Positions 1 through 11,724 of a stretch of DNA of 64,000 nucleotides are shown here, piece by piece. A program made the position numbers and the translations under genes. Within the stretch, counting starts at the first letter, position 1, and each line of letters opens with the position of its first letter. The notes under the pieces are model-generated. The model had not been told where the DNA came from. It saw only the letters and a program-made list of their open reading frames with translations, and searched no databases. This DNA is from Maratus speciosus (Eukaryota; Arthropoda; Arachnida; Araneae; Salticidae). The stretch is from positions 258,065,525-258,129,524 of the forward strand of contig OZ010793.1 in assembly GCA_963932465.1 (NCBI GenBank), in the 5' to 3' direction.

Positions 1-1434
1 GCTAACTTATTAGACACTTGTTTTTATTTTGGAGCGAATGTATGAACCACTAGTGCCAAGAACATATTCAATGAGGAAGGAACCTTTGGGAACACAAAAA
101 GTGCCATTTTGTGGCAACCATCTTATTTCTGAAAGTACGGGAGTGATATATATTTTTTAAATCTATTTGTAATGCAACCGTCCTAAACTTTTCCTTAATA
201 AATTAATTACAAGATGCCTACGATACATTAGGGTCATGATTTATAGTTTACAGTTATTTAATTTAGCTTAATGGGGGGGGGGGGGGGTGCCAGTTATTGG
301 TTCCAGGAATTTGGTTTATTCATTTTCTGACAGAGGAGTGAGATATTCGTTTTATTAAAAATAATTGAAATATTTTATTTGAAAATTAAAAAATATATAT
401 AAATAACTTTTAAGTATTATTTGTATAATAAAGATAAAAGTATTTTTAAAGCAAAAATTCCTTGAATAATATTTGCAAATAAAATGGCAGGCACTGGTTC
501 ACTTTGTGTCAGTTATTGTTTTTTCAAAGTAGGATTGGTGTCAGTTAATGGATATATATCAACAATAATTTCAAAAAGAAAGATTGGTATAAACTGATTT
601 AAAACTTTGTAATAGTGATTTGAACAAGAAAGAATCCTTAAGGTGTCAGTTACTGGGGGTTTCACCCTACTGTTTGCCGAAAATAATTCTACTTTCATAT
701 AGGCAATATGTAACACCTTTGAGGTTTTAAAATTTCTTTAAAAAATGTAGAATTATACGATTAAGTAAATTTAAAAGGAAAAATATGATCTTTGCATTTC
801 TCTTTCTTGTTGTGTTTTCAATCCGTTTCCTCCCTTAATTTTATCAAATTATGTGAAGGAAAAGCATATAGTTTAACATAAACAATTTGTGATGTGATAG
901 GATCAAAATCTTTAAATGTTTCGAAATGATGTAATTACAGTAAAGTAATAAATTTTAATAAGTAAGGTTGATTATTTTTTGCGATGAACTATCTGGAAAG
1001 CTTTTAGCCATGCTACCTGCGAAGTGAAAGTTAAATATGTTATTTTTTTAAAAAAACACTTGCATAGAGCTTTTTTTCCCGAATTATTATTATTATTTTT
1101 TTTTTTTTTCACGGTATTTATGATGTTAAACTATTAAGCGATTTTACAAGCTTAAAAGTTAAAAAAGGAAAAAAAAATACACAAAAGATATTTGAATATG
1201 CCGTGCTTATTAAAGATTTTTGGTATTGAGTTATTTTTTTTATGACTGTAGATTTATGTGATTCATTTTAGCAGTTATATCAGTTAATCCGCAAAGCAGA
1301 ATTTATCCACACCTAATTAAATTTCAAGTAACTCAAAATGTCCTTTTAAATTTCAATATTGAAATAATTAAATTCTTTGGATTTCAGTTGTCATATTCCT
1401 TCGTCTTCTTATTTGAAAAATACTTTTAGAAAAG

Positions 1435-1480
<46 letters not shown>

Positions 1481-4400
1481 AGAAGAAAGGATGAAGTCTG
1501 GAAACCAATTCGCCATAACAAGTAATTTCTTTTTCTCAGGAAAAGTAAACTGGGAGAACGAATATATAAAAAATTCCACCAACTGTTACAAGAGTACCGC
1601 AACACATTCACCTTATTTCCCTGAATTATAATATTGAATATTTCTCCGTTCCAGTATCCAAATATGCCAGGTTCATCGCAACTGGAAGTCTAGCGAGGAG
1701 TAATAACTCAGCAAGCAACAGGAAGTCTTCGACTGGAATACGACTTTTTCGAAAAGACAAAAGAGTTTCACTCCTTTTGTTTTTGAATGTCAATGTAATA
1801 ACTCGTCACGGATAAACAACTTGGTGTCAAACACCTTGAGACTTAGGAAATGTGTATCAACACTTATGTAATAACACATAATATGCATCGTCACATATTT
1901 ATCATTTACTTGTTACAGTGAAACTTCGTTAAACCGTCAGCCCGTGGCAGCGCTGTACCTAAGGCTTTTAGGGTCCTTAGGCTTCTCATCATACAGGAAT
2001 GAACTTTGCGGTAACTATCAAAACTATAACAAATTTGCTAAGGATGTCAGCCGGATCAGGAGCCAATTAAATATATTTGGACACCGTACAAGACATTCCC
2101 CACTGTTTCCGAATAGCAATAGTCACCTTTTTATGTCAGAAATTCTGCGTTTAAATGTGACGCTTTCTAGTCGGAAATAGTTGTACTTCCTATCCAGAGA
2201 AGTTGCCCAGTGTGCGATAATCAGGCTATGGGTGCCAGTTAATATTCAGCCGAATATAACTTTATTGAAACGGTAATATTTTTTTCCTGTTATAATGCTG
2301 AAAAATAAGTATTTAGATACTTAGAATGTTATTGCATACATGCATTTAGCGTTTTATGAACTTGCATAAATAATTCCCAATAAATCGATAAAAACAAAAC
2401 ATAAATAAAAATTTTAAAATACTCATTTAATATTGGTACATAATAAAATTAAAAAAAAAAGAACAATTAAAAAATCTGAGTTATATACATTAGTTGTTGA
2501 TATGAATACCACACGAAGAATACTCGTGCTTTGTGATTCTGATGAAGAGTGACTAAATGGAAAATGATTACGATACCTATTTTTCGATTACAACTTTATC
2601 CTAAAAACCTCGAACATACAACAACAAAATAATCTCTTGAAGAAAATGCCAATAACATACCTGAGATTTTAGCGGTTCCAGGGCATTGTCAGAAATATCG
2701 CACAAAAGACGGTATAAAGGGGGGGAAAAAAGCATACTTTCAGGAAAACAATCTTTTTTGTTGTGTGTTTTATATTAGCAGAGAAATTAAAAGACTGGAA
2801 AGTGATGCAAATAAATATTTGTTGCATGCATCATAAAAATTTCATGACCCTGAGTGACAGTCAGTTTGCTGCCTCCTAAGCACAGTACTGCTCCATGGAG
2901 CCCGACTATAGTGACACTTTTAGGGGAGTTATCAGTTTTAAACAATTAAAAAATCGATTTCTTGTTTTCCACATTTTAAAAAAATGTATACAATTCTAAA
3001 TTGAACAGAACAGACTGCATGAAAATATTCAAATTAGAACGGGGTCAATTTGGTAATGAAAATGTGTACTGTGTACTTTACAACTGACTAAGAAAAAAAA
3101 ATATTGGCAGACAGATGATTTTTTTTGCACAGACCTGTATTAAAATGATTATATTTACAGTCTCTACCTACTGATTTGTTATTTTAACGACGAAAATTTT
3201 ATTTGTTGGATTAGAGTGTATTTTTTAACTTCTATCAGGTGATTGTCGTTTATATCAAAAATTATATTTTACTATATTCTCTAGTATGCATCTCATTTAA
3301 GTAATTAGTCACAAATTTCAAAAGATTGTAAGCTTATAAGAGAAACATTCCATAATCCGTAATTTCTAAAAAATATGAAACTTTAAAGCTCATAAAAATC
3401 AATAACGCCTTTTTTTATTTTTACTTTAAAATGGGTAAATTTTACTATTTTTCACTTTTATTGTATAACTCATTAATCTTAAGAGATAGGGAAAAAGGTT
3501 AAAAAAAAAAATTACTTCTTTTTATTAGTTCTATCGATTACTAATAAAATATCAATTCTTAATAACATAAAGAAAAATTAACAAAAGTTAACAAAAATTA
3601 TAATATACATTTTGTAATAAGAATTGCCGGGTATTCTAACGAAATATAATATAGATTATTTTAAATAACGTTTGCTTAAATAAAAAATTCCGTTGCTTTA
3701 TAAAATGAAGTCCAAAAATATTCTGGAGGTTGATCCCCGCCCCCCACCCCCCACCCGCATCTTTAAAATAAAATCGAAAAAAGGCATATTGCATACCTTT
3801 ATGAGCCTTACATATCCTAAAAGTACATACTTTTTTTTTTTTTTTTTTTTTTTTGTGACTTAATAAAAATTGTCTTAACAATTGATATTTTTATCTACTT
3901 AAAAATACTGTATGTCACATGAAATAACAATTTCAGAATATTTCATGAAAATGCACAACAGACACATTACATTTTTCTTACTCTATAGAGAAATGAGATC
4001 CGTATAGTAGGCTTTTACTAACAACAATGTACCAAAACCATTAATTAAACAAAATAAACAGAGGTATACTGGACGGTATACGGTGGCACGCGCCATATAC
4101 TTTCTGGATTTTAAAGAAACTTTCTGTTACTACTCTCTGTTTCTCAAACAAAGGTATAGCGTATATTCCCTGGGTATATTCAAAATTCTATGAACTTTCA
4201 TTTTTCAAATGGTCACACCCACTTTTGGCTCTTAATTTGAACTTCTTGTATCAAAGCAGAACGGAAGAGTATATGTAGCTTAATGCGTTTTTTTCTTTTA
4301 AATCTTTGTACAATTGGAAAATGGTCAAAGTTTGAGGATGTTATGTTAATTCCATGCCGCAAACTTTAATTTCTATCTATAAAAAATCATATGATTGTAA

Positions 4401-4603
4401 TGTTTATTTTTTAATAAGATGAGATGAATAAACTCAAGCCAGATTTTGGCATTTTTTCAAAAGTATAACTTCAATTGTGAAAATTAATAAATTCATGTTT
4501 AAAAATATATGAATTATGACCTAAATCAATTTTTAGATAAAAAGAATCAGCCTTGTTAAAAAATAAAATAGGCTACAGCTAATTTTCTATCATTAGTTTT
4601 ATA
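1..4603. other. AT-rich intergenic DNA, no supported gene
   Basis: I see no convincing gene here. The stretch holds homopolymers (15 G at 273-287, 42 A at 1437-1478, 24 T at 3831-3854) and a C-rich tract near 3735-3757. The phrase cagttattgg or a close variant recurs between about 280 and 2240. An open frame at 1944-2180 (78 codons, plus strand) lies in more complex sequence than its surroundings, but it has no recognisable motif, so I do not call it a gene. Confidence 0.6.
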
Positions 4604-4613
4604 GATATCAGTA

Positions 4614-5092
4614 GAGGGAAAAGGAGAGTTCGATTGCGGCGGGGGAGGTGGTGGAGGAGGTGGGAGAATCATACTATAGTAGGATGAGGTTTAAGGGAAA
4701 TTTTTTTGATTGGAAAGGATATTTTTTATTTAATCGTCTTACAGTAGGAAGGGGTAAGAGGGGTTAATTTTTTTTGAGGGGGCTTATTTTTTTTTCGAAT
4801 CGACTTAGAGTAGGATTGGAAATATCATACTATAACACGAGGGGTTAGCTATTTTTGAGAGAAAGTATGAAGGGCTAAACTTTTAGAGGGGCTAAATATT
4901 TGAGGGGGGCTTGTTTTTAGGGGGGGGCTTAAATTTTTTTGAAGTAGAGAATCGGTTTTGGAACCCCCTTAAATTGTGGAAACGGTTAGTGGTTCGGCTA
5001 CTGCTCCCTCTCCTCCCTGCTCCCCCCTTGCCCCCCCCTTACCCCCCCCCCTTGCCCCCCTTACCCCCCCTTGCCCCCCCTGAAAAATAAGG
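4614..5092. repeat. G/C-run cryptic simple repeat at outer arm end
   Basis: Runs of G separated by short T/A tracts iterate loosely (ggggctta, ggggcttaaatttttttga), then invert into C-runs at 4998-5085. The mirror is at 21540-22010. The C-run part is longer in the left arm, as expected of slippage. It may form G-quadruplex or i-motif structures, and no coding sense is seen. Confidence 0.7.
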
Positions 5093-5300
5093 ATTTTTTT
5101 TTTTAATAGTGTATTTAATTTTTCGTTTGTTTTGAACTTTGTCAAAAATAGTAGGTTAGTTTTGATGAGATTAAACTGGAATTGTATTATTAGATGAAGG
5201 TTCTTTTATAAATTTAACTTGTATTCTTATTGAAAGGTTTTTATGAACAACTCTGTTTTTGGAAAAACTTTAGTGAATCTTTGAAAAAAGGAGAAATGTT

Positions 5301-5540
5301 ATGCTTTGCATTATTGAAAAAACAGTAAAAAAATTAGTAGTCTCTTCTAGTTTTAAGTCATTTGATGAAGATCTGATTGCAGTGGAAAGGATTAAACACA
5401 GTTTAATTTTGCATCGTCCTGTATACGTTGGGTTTGTTATATTAGTAATGTTTTCCTTACGGGTTTCGAACCCTGAAACTCCCCATTATTCGAATTTCTG
5501 TAATGAGAATCTAGATGGAAACTTGAAAAATTTCATTTAG
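5301..5540 (+). CDS. Hypothetical 79-codon ORF, left arm
   Basis: This is an ATG-started open frame about 1.3 kb upstream of the zinc-finger gene. The predicted protein is identical to its mirror copy at 21066-21305, but at about 1% arm divergence that identity over 240 bp is not evidence of selection. It has a short hydrophobic stretch in the middle and no motif I recognise. Its 3' half overlaps, on the other strand, a sequence resembling a tRNA T-loop (5457-5475), which argues that the frame may be accidental. I cannot assign a function. Confidence 0.2.
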   Translation: MLCIIEKTVKKLVVSSSFKSFDEDLIAVERIKHSLILHRPVYVGFVILVMFSLRVSNPETPHYSNFCNENLDGNLKNFI

Positions 5541-5600
5541 AACTGAAAATTGTTAATTATTATTATCCTCTTGTTGCAAGTTCATACATCTCTTTACCTA

Positions 5601-5672
5601 TTCGCCTGGTTTCGAACCTACAATCTTCCCATTATTAGATTATTTCTATAACCATTTGGCTGGGTGGGCCCT
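5601..5672 (-). tRNA. Degenerate tRNA-like sequence, left arm
   Basis: On the minus strand a 72-nt stretch has an A-box-like segment (AGCCAAATGGTTATAG), a 5-bp stem AATCT/AGATT closing a 10-nt loop where a 7-nt anticodon loop is expected, and a strong B-box core GGTTCGAAACC. The acceptor and T stems do not close, so this is at best a tRNA-derived pseudogene or Pol III-type element. A second similar B-box and stem with a 10-nt loop lies at about 5456-5495. Confidence 0.3.
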
Positions 5673-5769
5673 ATTGTTTTTTCACTTGAATTTGCTTTCT
5701 TTCAGTTTTGCATCGACTTCTTTTTAAAAATCAGTGGGTTAATGATTTTACGTTAGAAGAAATTTTAAC

Positions 5770-6080
5770 AAAGAGTTGCTATTGAATTTAGAAAAAATGA
5801 GAAATAAACATTATATATTTTTATTATCGTGCACTTCGAGAAATTATTTAATTTTCAGATGAATAGGTTTTGCTAACATTTATTCATTTTAGAATTTATT
5901 TCAACATTGGGGAAACTATTAACAATGTGTTGCCCCTGTATTACGTACTAAACGAAATTAAAGACTGTTGCCATTGAATTTAGAGAAATAAACATTCAAT
6001 TTTTATATATTATATACTTCGAGAAATTAATTCATTTTCTTAGATTTAATAATGCCTTCTTCAACTTCGGGAAAGTATAG
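5770..6080. repeat. Diverged direct duplication upstream of zinc-finger gene
   Basis: About 100 bp containing TTGAATTTAGA, aataaacatt and CTTCGAGAAATTA occurs at 5773-5870 and again at 5962-6040, a period near 190 bp. The right arm has both copies. It lies roughly 0.8 kb upstream of the zinc-finger start. I see no other feature in 5680-6840. Confidence 0.6.
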
Positions 6081-6840
6081 TAATTTGAACGAAAAGATAA
6101 TTTATAAACAGTAATGAAATTTTAAGGTGATGATATTTTTTCAATCTGGATTTTCTCGTGCAGTTAATGAACTCTTTCATTATCACTCACACAGAATGTT
6201 TCTTTTTTACTTATACTGTAACACAATTTATGGATTTTAGTTTAAAAATTAAAATGATATACAATTAAACCAAAACAGGTTTATTCCTAAGCTTTTAAAA
6301 ACTAACCAGTTCTTCAATTTTCAAAGATTTGTGGTCATATCTATTTGTGTGCTTGTTGTTTCGATCATACATAAAGAGGATGTACTGTTTCTAATCTGGA
6401 TATAATGATACAGCGTATTTCCGTACTATGTGAAAAACAAGATAATAGTTCTTTTATTCCATTGTATTAGGAAAACAAATTTTCTTAATGGGTCACTATT
6501 TTAATTAACTAACAATAAAGAAATGAACCAGATTTTTTTTTTATATATATAACACTCGCATTTCAGTAGGATTCACAAAAAAGTTAATCATTTAATGATA
6601 AAAACAGGTTAATTCAAAAAGAAATGAATTTATAAAATGATTCATTTTGTACACTTGCTTATTAAATGAACACAACAGTTTATGTATTAAATAGTTATTG
6701 CGTGATCTTCTTTTTTCTGATGCGCCACCTATATTGATTTAAGTGTAGTTGGTTTTCATTTCACGTCATTATTCTGTTTTCTACTGTTTTGAATACATGT
6801 GCTGTATTTTTCGTCCTCGCACAGTTAAAACAGTTTTTAA

Positions 6841-7620
6841 ATGAATATGCATGTTATTAATGATACACAATCGCCCATTGTCATCAATTCGGATAAGATG
6901 AGTGAACAAGAGATAAAAGATGTGCCCGTTTCGATTAGTAAAAGTATTCCTGCTTCATCAGAAATGTTTAAATTGCCTTATATTTGTGGAAAATGTAAAG
7001 CAGAATTTTACGAGAAACATGAGTTTTTAAAACATATGAACATTCATTTAGAAAAAAAACTTTTTATGTGCGACGTATGTGGAATGTTGTTTTTTCGAAA
7101 GAGTTCTTTAATGGAACATATGATAATTCATCGCATGACATCTACCATGTACCAATGTGAAACATGTGGTAAATCTTTTTCAAGAAAGAGTGTGTTAATC
7201 AGACACGCAAAGTTTCATTTAGAAAAAAAGCCTTTGAGTTGTGACAAGTGTAAGAAAACATTCGTTCAAGAATGTGATTTACGAAAGCATTTGTTAATTC
7301 ACATTAAAGACGGAAAATTTCATAAATGTGAACAATGCGAAGAAACGTTTTCGAGAAAGATGGACTTAAGGAATCATCTTAAAATTCACATCATTCCGAA
7401 GAAAAGTGAGCTTTCCAAGCAATTCAAATGTGATGATTGTGACCAAGTTCTTTCTGATAAATTCGACTTAGCTGAACACAGAAAAATTCATCTTTCACCC
7501 ACCCAACTTAAATTGGAACAGCGTAATGGATTGATTAAGCAATTAGAAGAATTAACACTTCAATTAAGAACTTTGCAAAATGAAATATCTTCTTCAAATA
7601 TCGAATTTTCAGTGATTTGA
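6841..7620 (+). CDS. Six-finger C2H2 zinc-finger protein, left arm copy
   Basis: This single-exon gene encodes 259 residues from an ATG preceded by AT-rich leader sequence. Six classical C-x2-C-x12-H-x3-H fingers lie at about residues 47-69, 75-97, 104-126, 132-154, 161-183 and 195-217. All zinc ligands are present in this copy. Linkers are short but not the canonical TGEKP type. A leucine- and glutamine-rich C-terminal tail (about 224-250) could form a coiled coil for dimerisation. The family normally binds DNA in the nucleus, so the expected role is sequence-specific DNA binding, but the target is unknown. A polyadenylation signal AATAAA lies at 7674-7679, 54 bp after the stop. The gene sits 1.3 kb upstream of the orphan gene in the same orientation. 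The intact frame and poly(A) signal suggest a functional gene; the mirror copy is broken. Confidence 0.85.
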   Translation: MNMHVINDTQSPIVINSDKMSEQEIKDVPVSISKSIPASSEMFKLPYICGKCKAEFYEKHEFLKHMNIHLEKKLFMCDVCGMLFFRKSSLMEHMIIHRMTSTMYQCETCGKSFSRKSVLIRHAKFHLEKKPLSCDKCKKTFVQECDLRKHLLIHIKDGKFHKCEQCEETFSRKMDLRNHLKIHIIPKKSELSKQFKCDDCDQVLSDKFDLAEHRKIHLSPTQLKLEQRNGLIKQLEELTLQLRTLQNEISSSNIEFSVI

Positions 7621-7679
7621 AATAGACATATGTTTTCATTATACATATGTAATCATTTTTGTAACTAACGAAAAATAAA

Positions 7680-8030
7680 ATTTTTCTGAATTGAAAAAAC
7701 GTGTATGTTTTCATTTTAACAAGATGTCTTAGTATTTTATTGCTCCCACTACAAATGATCTTGATTTTTTTTTTCTAAGTGAATGAAACTCTAATAATAT
7801 TTTGGAAATACATTTTTTTATTTTTAAGTTTTTTTCATTTAACTCAATCTATTAATTTGAAAATATTGCAAAATTAAAGTATATTTTAATAAAGTTAAAA
7901 TAATAAAGTTCTAAAAATAAAGTTTTAGTAATATTAATGAGTAGCATTACTAATAATTGTAAATGAATTTAATCATCTACTAATTAATTTAATCAACTAT
8001 CAACATTTTTGAGGGGATATATTAAAGGAA
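7680..8030. other. AT-rich spacer between the two palindrome genes
   Basis: This is AT-only low-complexity sequence with direct repeats of aataaagtt around 7890-7930. No gene is seen. Confidence 0.6.
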
Positions 8031-8033
8031 GTA

Positions 8034-8850
8034 TGTATCCACTCATTATTTTATTCAATTTCATATGAGTATGACTACATCGTAATAAAAACTATTTTAA
8101 ACATTCAACTTCTATTACTTTTGTTTAGAGGGATTAGAAAATGGAGTTATTTAAATTATTGTTATCTTTATTACGCATTTTTTAAAGTTTAATTAACAAA
8201 TAATTAATTTAATTAATTTGAGTATAATTATCATTTGATTATATTTATCCACTCATTATTTTAATCCATTTCATATAAGTTTAATTATCCACACACTATT
8301 TATTTTAATCAATTTCATGAAAAAAAATATAATGAACTTGCGTTTCATTTTCCATGTGTTGCCATTCACAAGTTTAAAAAATAACTATTATAACGAAATA
8401 TTCATGCTAGCATTAATCATGCTTTTCGGTTTAATCATCAATTTGAAAAATTTACTTGATACCGATTTTTAACTGAAACTGTCACTGTTTGAATTCATAT
8501 AAATATAATTATTCACAATTTTAATCAATTTCATTTGAGTCTAATTAATTTAATTTGAGTATAATTATCCACTCAGTATTTTAATCCATTTCATATAATT
8601 ATAACTTCCACTATATTTTTTAATTAATTTCACATGAATAAAATTATTATTTGTACTGAACTTGTGATTCACTCATCGTGTGTTGCCATTCTCAAGTTTG
8701 AAAAATATCTAACATGATGAAATATTCATACTAGCAATAGTCATGCTTTTCGACTCAGTCGGCGATTTGAAAATTTAGTCGCTCACGGTTTTTTAATTAA
8801 TACGATTGTTTCTAACTGAAAACGTCACTGATTTGAACTTATCTTAATAA
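8034..8850. promoter_or_regulatory. Iterated repeats upstream of orphan gene, possible promoter region
   Basis: Two kinds of repeat overlap here. A motif near TATCCACTCATTATTTTAAT followed by CAATTTCATATGAGT recurs about six times (for example near 8036, 8246, 8296, 8506, 8564 and 8606). A longer unit of about 250 bp, containing TGTTGCCATTC, GAAATATTCAT and TCATGCTTTTCG, occurs at 8278-8505 and again at 8595-8843, a period near 315 bp. It ends about 90 bp before the orphan gene start. Iterated motifs directly 5' of a gene suggest an enhancer-like element, but this is inference. The right arm mirrors it at about 17570-18560. Confidence 0.5.
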
Positions 8851-8943
8851 TCGTTTCGAAATCATCTCAATCAGTTTACTGCTGACTTTTGATCAGACTA
8901 TACCACATACTGTTTGCTATTTAAATTGGCTTGTGAATTAAAT

Positions 8944-10071
8944 ATGCTGAAAAGATATCCCCTAGAAATGAATTGCATAGCAAAGTATCAACGTTTAGAA
9001 TCATCTTTGGATACTGATACGAAGGAATTAAATCTCCCAAGTTTAGAATTTTTTAATTCAAACGAGAACTGCTCAACATTACCCTCAAACAAGGATTTAC
9101 ATGCTGCAGAACCCAAGTTCGATATGGATTCGACGACCCCAATATTCACTCATAATGATGACGACGCAACTTCTACTATGAGTTTTTTGGACACTATTTT
9201 TAATGACGTAGATTTTAAAAACTTGGAATCCTTCATTTCCCCAAGTACCTCAATTTCATCATCACAAGAACCAACAAATGCTGTTTTGAATACAATACAA
9301 GATCCCCTTATGAAAGACATTCCCAAAAGCAAACCACGCAATTTTAGCGTGATTGAAATCAAGTTGAGTGATTGTGTTTATTTAATTTTAAAACATCGCA
9401 TCAAACGATTTTATGTGTATATCGGGGAGTTTAAATGCAATGTGATTAGAAATGACGAAATGATGAGGAAAAATAGACTTTTGATGGACATTAATACGTG
9501 GTATGAATTTCAATCGAAACTTTTTGCTTTTAATTTGAAATATAAATCCTCATCATTTATTGCTAATAATACTCTGTTGGTAATGAATCACAATAATAGC
9601 ACTATGCGAATTAAAAACTTGATGAATTTTTCACATTTTGACTTAAACGATTGCCAATTATTAAATTTGAAGGATAAAGTTCATCATTTTAACAAGAAGC
9701 TTTTGCAACACATGTATACAAATTATCTACCACGTTTAATTAAGCAAAAGTGTACACTAGGTGACGTAACCATCGAAAATGAATCTTCTTTATTTTCAAA
9801 GCTCATCAAGTGTATTGAGAGTAATGTAGTGACTATTTTAAACCAAATTTATGAGTGCGTAGGATGTATTTTTGAACACGGAAGCATGAGTCTTCCTACA
9901 TGTTTCACATTTAATAATCGCGAAAAGTTTAATCAACTAGGGGACACGGTATTAATGTTAGTGAATTTCGATTATGTTGTTTCTATGTTTTTAAACGGAA
10001 CTGGATGTGTTAGTAAAAACTTTTTATGTAACATCAATGTAGAAACTATACAGTATGTATTGTTTAAATAA
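8944..10071 (+). CDS. Orphan 375-residue protein with acidic N-terminus, left arm copy
   Basis: The frame stays open upstream, but the first ATG is at 8944, giving 375 residues; a start at the TTG at 8914 would be non-standard. Numbering from that ATG, residues about 16-125 are rich in Asp, Ser and Thr, look disordered and resemble an activation-type region. Residues about 133-198 alternate hydrophobic strands with basic residues and end in a W-containing helix, which loosely recalls the PC4/p15 single-stranded-DNA-binding fold. The rest is Cys-, Asn- and Lys-rich with no known motif. The stop overlaps an AATAAA signal at 10070-10075. It lies 1.3 kb downstream of the zinc-finger gene, same strand. 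The mirror copy differs at only five residues and is also intact, so the protein may still be maintained. The function is not recognised; the PC4 comparison is a weak inference. Confidence 0.7.
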   Translation: MLKRYPLEMNCIAKYQRLESSLDTDTKELNLPSLEFFNSNENCSTLPSNKDLHAAEPKFDMDSTTPIFTHNDDDATSTMSFLDTIFNDVDFKNLESFISPSTSISSSQEPTNAVLNTIQDPLMKDIPKSKPRNFSVIEIKLSDCVYLILKHRIKRFYVYIGEFKCNVIRNDEMMRKNRLLMDINTWYEFQSKLFAFNLKYKSSSFIANNTLLVMNHNNSTMRIKNLMNFSHFDLNDCQLLNLKDKVHHFNKKLLQHMYTNYLPRLIKQKCTLGDVTIENESSLFSKLIKCIESNVVTILNQIYECVGCIFEHGSMSLPTCFTFNNREKFNQLGDTVLMLVNFDYVVSMFLNGTGCVSKNFLCNINVETIQYVLFK

Positions 10072-10319
10072 TAAATTTTGTTGTTTTTGTTTGTTAAATG
10101 TATATGTTTATTCATTTAGTCTATCTTTTAATTATGACAATCTATATTGGAAAAAAAGAAATTAACAATTACCTAATCAAAATGTATATATACAAGTTTT
10201 TATTTTTTGAATTTAAAATGAATTCCAAGTTATTAATATTTTTAATAATGAAAATAAAAGTTTTCTACTTTTGCAATTTAACAAAATTATATTTACAAGT
10301 TAAAAAAAATATTTTTTGA

Positions 10320-11318
10320 AATAAATTTCAAATCTAGTGGAAATATATTTTTCAAGTTTTACAATTTTAGAATAAAGTTTTCACTTCAAGTTAAAAATAT
10401 ATTTTGAAATAAATTTTTTCAATTCAAGTTAAATTTTAAATTTTACAATTTTAGAAATAAAAAAGTTTTCAATTAATCAAAAAAAATTTTTTTTTAATTA
10501 AACTATTCGTTGTAAAATTTTTTTATCCATGCTTTTATGTTTGCATACTACATATAGATAAGTAGTATGTTTTATGTAAGAACAATTATTTAATAGTTCA
10601 AAATTATTTACAAGTTAGAAAAATATACTATGTAAGAACAAATATTTTATTAATTCAATTATATATTTACAAGTTAGAAAAAAAAATTACTAGTTTTCAG
10701 TTTAAAATAAGTTTTCTAAAAATTACAAAAATATTTTATCAGTTTTAAAAAATTATAGAATTTTTTTTTTCTTTTTTTACGTTTTACAATTTAAGAAATA
10801 AAGTTATAAAAGTTTTTAAAAATTTTCATTAGTTAAAATTTTTTGTTTGTTCAATTCATTGTATAAATTTTTTATGTTTTCTAAAAATTATAAAAATATT
10901 TTATGAGTTTTAAAAAATTATAAAAAAAAGTTTAAAGTTTTACAATTTAAGAAATAAAATTATAAAATTTTTTAAAAATTTTCATTAGTTAAAATTTTTT
11001 GTTCATTGTATAAATTTTTTAAACATGCTTACATACTACACATAAATATGTAGCATGTTCACAATGTAATATATTGTATACTATGTAACATAGTATATAC
11101 TATGTTTATATAAGAACAAAGTTTTTTCTAGCTCAAAATTATTTACAAGTGTAGAAAAATGTTTTATTAGTTTTTGAATTTAAAAAAAGTTTTCTAAAAA
11201 ATATTTTATAAGTTTTACAAAAGAAAAAAAATTTCAATAAGTTTTCTAAAAAAATATTTTATAAGTTTTACAAAAAAATAAATCAATTCAGTTTTCTAAA
11301 AAATAATTTAAAAGTTTT

Positions 11319-11371
<53 letters not shown>

Positions 11372-11412
11372 ATTAAGTTTTCTAAAATATATATATATAC
11401 ACACACACACAC

Positions 11413-11447
<35 letters not shown>

Positions 11448-11690
11448 CTATTAGTTTTCAGTTGTATACAAGTTGGAAAATATGAGTTATTGATGTTAAC
11501 ATAGTATGTATTTATATATCTCATAATATAGATCACATAGTATATATCACATAATGTGTATGTATAACAAAGTAGATAGTTATATATCACATAATGTGTG
11601 TATATATGACTAATTGTATACTATAGTCGACTTAAGAATAATCATTTTTTTAGTCTAAAATTAATTATAAGTTATAAAATTATTTTTTTA
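10320..11690. repeat. AT-rich tandem repeats on the inner side of the left arm
   Basis: Short diverged units iterate, for example a block with TTTTACAATTTAAGAAATAAA at 10782 and 10936, and a block with AGTTTTCTAAAAAATA about every 50-60 bp from 11170 to 11390. Long A runs and a TA/CA microsatellite (11389-11448) follow. The mirror is at about 14690-16080 with different microsatellite lengths. No gene is seen. Confidence 0.7.
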
Positions 11691-11724
11691 ATGAAACTTT
11701 TCTTTATCCTTATCTACCTTATTT

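Noticed and set aside
1377..1631. ORF with a long Lys run
   Set aside because: It is produced by a 42-base A run.
10098..10319. 73-codon ORF just after the orphan gene, mirrored at 16093-16314
   Set aside because: It is almost entirely Ile, Leu, Phe, Tyr, Lys and Asn from AT-only DNA. Its conservation is explained by the recent arm duplication.
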